From Flavobacteriales bacterium UBA4110 (lineage in GTDB: Bacteria > Bacteroidota > Bacteroidia > Flavobacteriales > Weeksellaceae): 64,000 nt of DNA. The position numbers and the translations under genes were made by a program. This document shows, one piece after another, positions 61,196 to 64,000 of the stretch; within the stretch, counting starts at the first letter, position 1; each line of letters begins with the position of its first letter. The stretch is from the NCBI GenBank assembly GCA_002383165.1, contig DFXK01000002.1:53318-117317 (forward strand), in the 5' to 3' direction. The notes under the pieces were generated by a model, which saw only the letters and a program-made list of their open reading frames with translations, made no database searches and was not told the DNA's origin.

Positions 61196-63799
61196 TTAAA
61201 TATTTAAAGCTTTTTGATACGCATTTTCCAAACCATCAAGATTTTTCCCTCCCGCTGTTGCGAAGCCCGGATTTCCGCCGCCACCGCCCTGGATTTCTCT
61301 AGCAAGCTCTTTTATTAATGCTCCTGCTTGATAAACACCTGCAAGATCATCAGAAACACCAACGGTAATCATTGGTTTATCGTCCGCATCTGAAAGAATA
61401 ACTGTAATAGAAGTTGGGATTTCTCTCTTCAGCTGGAAAACGATGTCTTTTACCGAACCAGCATCCAAAGAAGTTTTTTTAACCAAAAGTAATTTATCAC
61501 CTTTTTGCTCGTACGCTCCTTTCCAGTCATCGATCTCACCTTTTGCTTTTTCTTTTTTGAAAGCTTCCACTTCAGATTTCAATGCGTTGTTTTCTTCAAC
61601 TAATTTCTCGATAGATCTTACAACATCTTTTGATTTCAGCAATTGAGAAAGTGCTGCGATCTGTTTCTCAAGATTTTTGAAATATTCTGCCGATTTATCA
61701 CCGGAAATGGCTTCTATTCTTCTGATTCCAGCAGCTGCAGAACTTTCGGAGACAATTTTGAAAAGTCCAATTTCGCTGGTATTTTTCACATGGGTTCCAC
61801 CACAAAGTTCCTTAGAAGTTCCAAACTGAATCATTCTCACATTATCGCCATATTTTTCGCCAAACAAAGCCATTGCACCTCTATCCAATGCTTCCTGAAT
61901 CGGAATATTTCTGAATTCCTGCAATGCAATATTTTCTTTTATTTTAGCATTGACCTTTTCTTCCACCAAAGCCAATTCTTCTTCTGTCATCTTAGAATAA
62001 TGAGAAAAATCGAATCTCAAATAGTCCGGACCCACAAATGAACCCTTTTGCTCTACGTGCGTTCCCAAAACTTCCCTCAAAGCTTCGTGCAGCAAGTGGG
62101 TTACAGAATGGTGGGCTTGAGAATTTTTTCTATCAGAACTATTAACTTTAGCATAGAAAACTGCACCTGCATCTTTCGGAAGTCCATTGATTAATGAGAT
62201 AATCAGTCCGTTTTCTTTTTTGGTTTCTAAAACTTCGAAACTTTCGACGGCATTTTCAAGAACGCCTTTATCACCGATTTGTCCACCACCTTCAGGATAA
62301 AAAGGCGACTCGCTCAATACGACCTGATAAAATTCTCCGTCTTTATTTTCTACTTTTCTATATCTTGTGATGTAAGTTTCCGACTCCGTTTTGTCGTAAC
62401 CTACAAAATTTTCCGGTCTTTCTTCTAAGGTTACCCAGTCATACACTTTCTGAGCAGAATCTGCTTTGGAACGCTGTTTTTGCTCGTTAAGAGCCTGTTC
62501 AAATCCTGCTTCATCAATCGTTAGACCTTTTTCTTCGGCAATAATTCTTGTTAAATCATCCGGGAAACCATAAGTATCGTATAATTCGAAAACTTCTTCT
62601 GTTGGCAATACTTTTTTACCTTCTGATATCGTCTGCTGAATTAATTTATCAACTCTAATTAATCCTGTTTCAATGGTTCTCAGGAAAGATTCTTCTTCAC
62701 TTTTAATCACTTCTGTAACCAAAGTTCCCTGCTTTTCCAGTTCCGGGAAAAATTTACCCATTTGTTCCTGAAGAACGGCCACCAATTGGTAAAGGAAAGG
62801 TTCTTTCCTGTCTAAAAATCGATAAGCATAAGAAATCCCTCTTCTCAAAATTCTGCGAATTACGTAACCTGCACCGCCATTGGAAGGCAACTGTCCGTCT
62901 GCAATGGCAAAAGAAACCGCTCTGATATGGTCAACAATTACACGGATTGCGATGTCTTTTTCGTCTGTTAAAATTCCGGTGTATTTTTTACCTGAAAGCT
63001 CCTCAACTTTAGCAATTAAAGGCGTGAAAACATCCGTATCATAATTAGATTCTTTTTGTTGTAAAGCCATACAAAGACGCTCAAATCCCATTCCCGTATC
63101 GATGTGTCTTGCAGGAAGATTTTCCAGAGAACCGTCTGCTTTTCTGTTGAACTGCATAAAAACAAGATTCCAAATCTCAACAACCTGAGGATGATCGTTA
63201 TTTACTAAATCAAGTCCGGAAACTTTGGATTTTTCTTCTTCACTTCTCAGATCAACGTGGATTTCTGAACAAGGTCCGCACGGTCCACTCGCTCCCATTT
63301 CCCAAAAATTATCTTTCTTGTTTCCGTTGATGATTCTGTCTTCAGCAATAAACTGTTTCCACAAATCGTAAGCTTCAGTATCTCTATTCAGATTTTCTTT
63401 TGTGTCGCCTTCAAAAATGGTTACATAAAGATTCTCTTTTGGAATTCCGTAAACTTCCGTCAACAACTCCCAAGCCCAAGTAATCGCTTCTTTTTTGAAA
63501 TAATCGCCAAAAGACCAGTTTCCCAGCATTTCAAACATCGTGTGGTGATAAGTATCACGACCTACATCATCCAAATCATTATGCTTCCCAGAAACTCTCA
63601 AACATTTTTGGGTATCGGCAATTCTTGAAGCTTTCGGCTGTTTATATCCTAAAAAATAATCTTTGAACTGTGTCATTCCAGAATTGGAAAACATCAACGT
63701 TGGGTCATCTTTAAGAACAATTGGCGCAGAAGGAACAATAAGGTGTTCTTTGCTTTTGAAAAAATCTAAAAATTGCTGTCTTATCTCTTGTGAAGTCAT
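61196..63799 (-). CDS. alaS: Alanyl-tRNA synthetase
   Basis: The 867-residue class II synthetase has the N-terminal catalytic domain (QQFLDFFKSKEHLIVPSAP, MFSNSGMTQFKDYFLG, DVGRDTYHHTMFEMLGNWSFGDYF) and an editing domain with the metal ligands HHSVTHLLHEALR and CGGTHVKNTSEIG. The C-terminal DHHA1 domain ends with GGGGNPGFATAGGKN. It is a single gene of normal length. Confidence 0.98.
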   Translation of the reverse strand: MTSQEIRQQFLDFFKSKEHLIVPSAPIVLKDDPTLMFSNSGMTQFKDYFLGYKQPKASRIADTQKCLRVSGKHNDLDDVGRDTYHHTMFEMLGNWSFGDYFKKEAITWAWELLTEVYGIPKENLYVTIFEGDTKENLNRDTEAYDLWKQFIAEDRIINGNKKDNFWEMGASGPCGPCSEIHVDLRSEEEKSKVSGLDLVNNDHPQVVEIWNLVFMQFNRKADGSLENLPARHIDTGMGFERLCMALQQKESNYDTDVFTPLIAKVEELSGKKYTGILTDEKDIAIRVIVDHIRAVSFAIADGQLPSNGGAGYVIRRILRRGISYAYRFLDRKEPFLYQLVAVLQEQMGKFFPELEKQGTLVTEVIKSEEESFLRTIETGLIRVDKLIQQTISEGKKVLPTEEVFELYDTYGFPDDLTRIIAEEKGLTIDEAGFEQALNEQKQRSKADSAQKVYDWVTLEERPENFVGYDKTESETYITRYRKVENKDGEFYQVVLSESPFYPEGGGQIGDKGVLENAVESFEVLETKKENGLIISLINGLPKDAGAVFYAKVNSSDRKNSQAHHSVTHLLHEALREVLGTHVEQKGSFVGPDYLRFDFSHYSKMTEEELALVEEKVNAKIKENIALQEFRNIPIQEALDRGAMALFGEKYGDNVRMIQFGTSKELCGGTHVKNTSEIGLFKIVSESSAAAGIRRIEAISGDKSAEYFKNLEKQIAALSQLLKSKDVVRSIEKLVEENNALKSEVEAFKKEKAKGEIDDWKGAYEQKGDKLLLVKKTSLDAGSVKDIVFQLKREIPTSITVILSDADDKPMITVGVSDDLAGVYQAGALIKELAREIQGGGGGNPGFATAGGKNLDGLENAYQKALNI

Positions 63800-63873
63800 A
63801 ATTTAATGTTGCTTGTTTGAAGCTTTTATCGGATGCGAATTTAATGAAATTATGTGATTCTGAGAATGTTTTT

Positions 63874-64000
63874 CTATTGTTTCAACAGCTTTAAAGTTTT
63901 GACGATAGTTTTTCCGTCCATCACTTTTAGAAGATAAATTCCGTTTGGTTTTCCAGACAGATCGATTTTATTTATTTTATTATAAAATTTTCCTTTAATA
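63874..64000 (-). CDS. C-terminus of a T9SS-sorted protein (partial)
   Basis: The last 42 codons on the minus strand end SGKPNGIYLLKVMDGKTIVK, TLKLLKQ and a TAG at 63874-63876. This is the typical last strand of a T9SS type A sorting domain. The rest of the gene lies beyond the right edge. Confidence 0.8.
   Translation of the reverse strand, partial: IKGKFYNKINKIDLSGKPNGIYLLKVMDGKTIVKTLKLLKQ

Noticed and set aside
1..64000. CRISPR array or rRNA operon
   Set aside because: No regularly spaced repeats and no rRNA-like sequence were found on either strand.

Overview
The window is a chromosomal segment of a Bacteroidota bacterium, most likely a Chryseobacterium- or Epilithonimonas-like member of the Flavobacteriia (Weeksellaceae). 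The pointers are an AT-rich sequence, promoters of the TAnnTTTG (-7) type without clear Shine-Dalgarno sites, C-terminal type IX secretion (T9SS) sorting domains, a lipoprotein TamL next to TamB, a fused alpha/beta E1 2-oxoacid dehydrogenase, a short epsilon subunit of ATP synthase, and head-GIN, DUF4199 and DUF4920 proteins. The genus is an inference from protein style, not from a marker-gene search.

Layout. 0-6.7 kb: a leftward operon of two sensor kinases, a lone receiver, CheR and CheB (cut by the window edge), with no chemoreceptor or CheA in view. 6.9-9.9 kb: a B12-binding radical SAM protein and a DUF1826-like protein. 9.9-13.3 kb: a sugar-transporter remnant, atpD-atpC, and divergent ribF. 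13.3-24.7 kb: mostly leftward housekeeping and envelope genes (GH3 glucosidase, MmcQ/YjbR, LolA-like, kdsB, aminotransferase, phosphoglucomutase, GIN lipoprotein, CopD-like, GT2, DUF4199), interrupted by a RES/Xre toxin-antitoxin (TA) module. 24.8 kb: the SRP RNA gene. 25-31.5 kb: UPF0173 hydrolase, menA, menB, two intergenic repeat types, DUF4920, a second GIN protein, a coiled-coil protein whose zinc ribbon has lost all its cysteines, and Nif3. 31.5-34.1 kb: a second RES/Xre module, a K+ channel with a zinc-ribbon tail, and a patatin. 34.2-45.8 kb: lpdA, an ECF sigma factor with a frameshift followed by an unusual TM/plug/VWA/T9SS protein, E1 alpha/beta, RNase Z, RdgB, CPBP protease and a substrate-binding lipoprotein. 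45.8-52.3 kb: tRNA-Arg, a recombinase remnant, a broken T9SS protein, and a divergent LexA-like repressor / dinB / dnaE mutagenesis cassette. 52.4-64 kb: tamL-tamB, an EF-Tu-domain-like protein, sixA, alaS and the tail of another T9SS protein.

The most interesting material is of four kinds. (1) A self-contained SOS-type cassette with a 19-bp palindrome at the repressor start codon, sitting beside a tRNA gene with mobile-element debris. (2) Two RES/Xre modules with the same promoter layout, each with a pair of repeats about two helical turns apart, but different repeat sequences. (3) A sigma factor whose reading frame breaks in the DNA-binding helix, paired with an odd multi-domain surface protein. 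(4) A kinase/CheR/CheB cluster that does not look like a chemotaxis system. No CRISPR array, rRNA operon or intact insertion sequence was seen.
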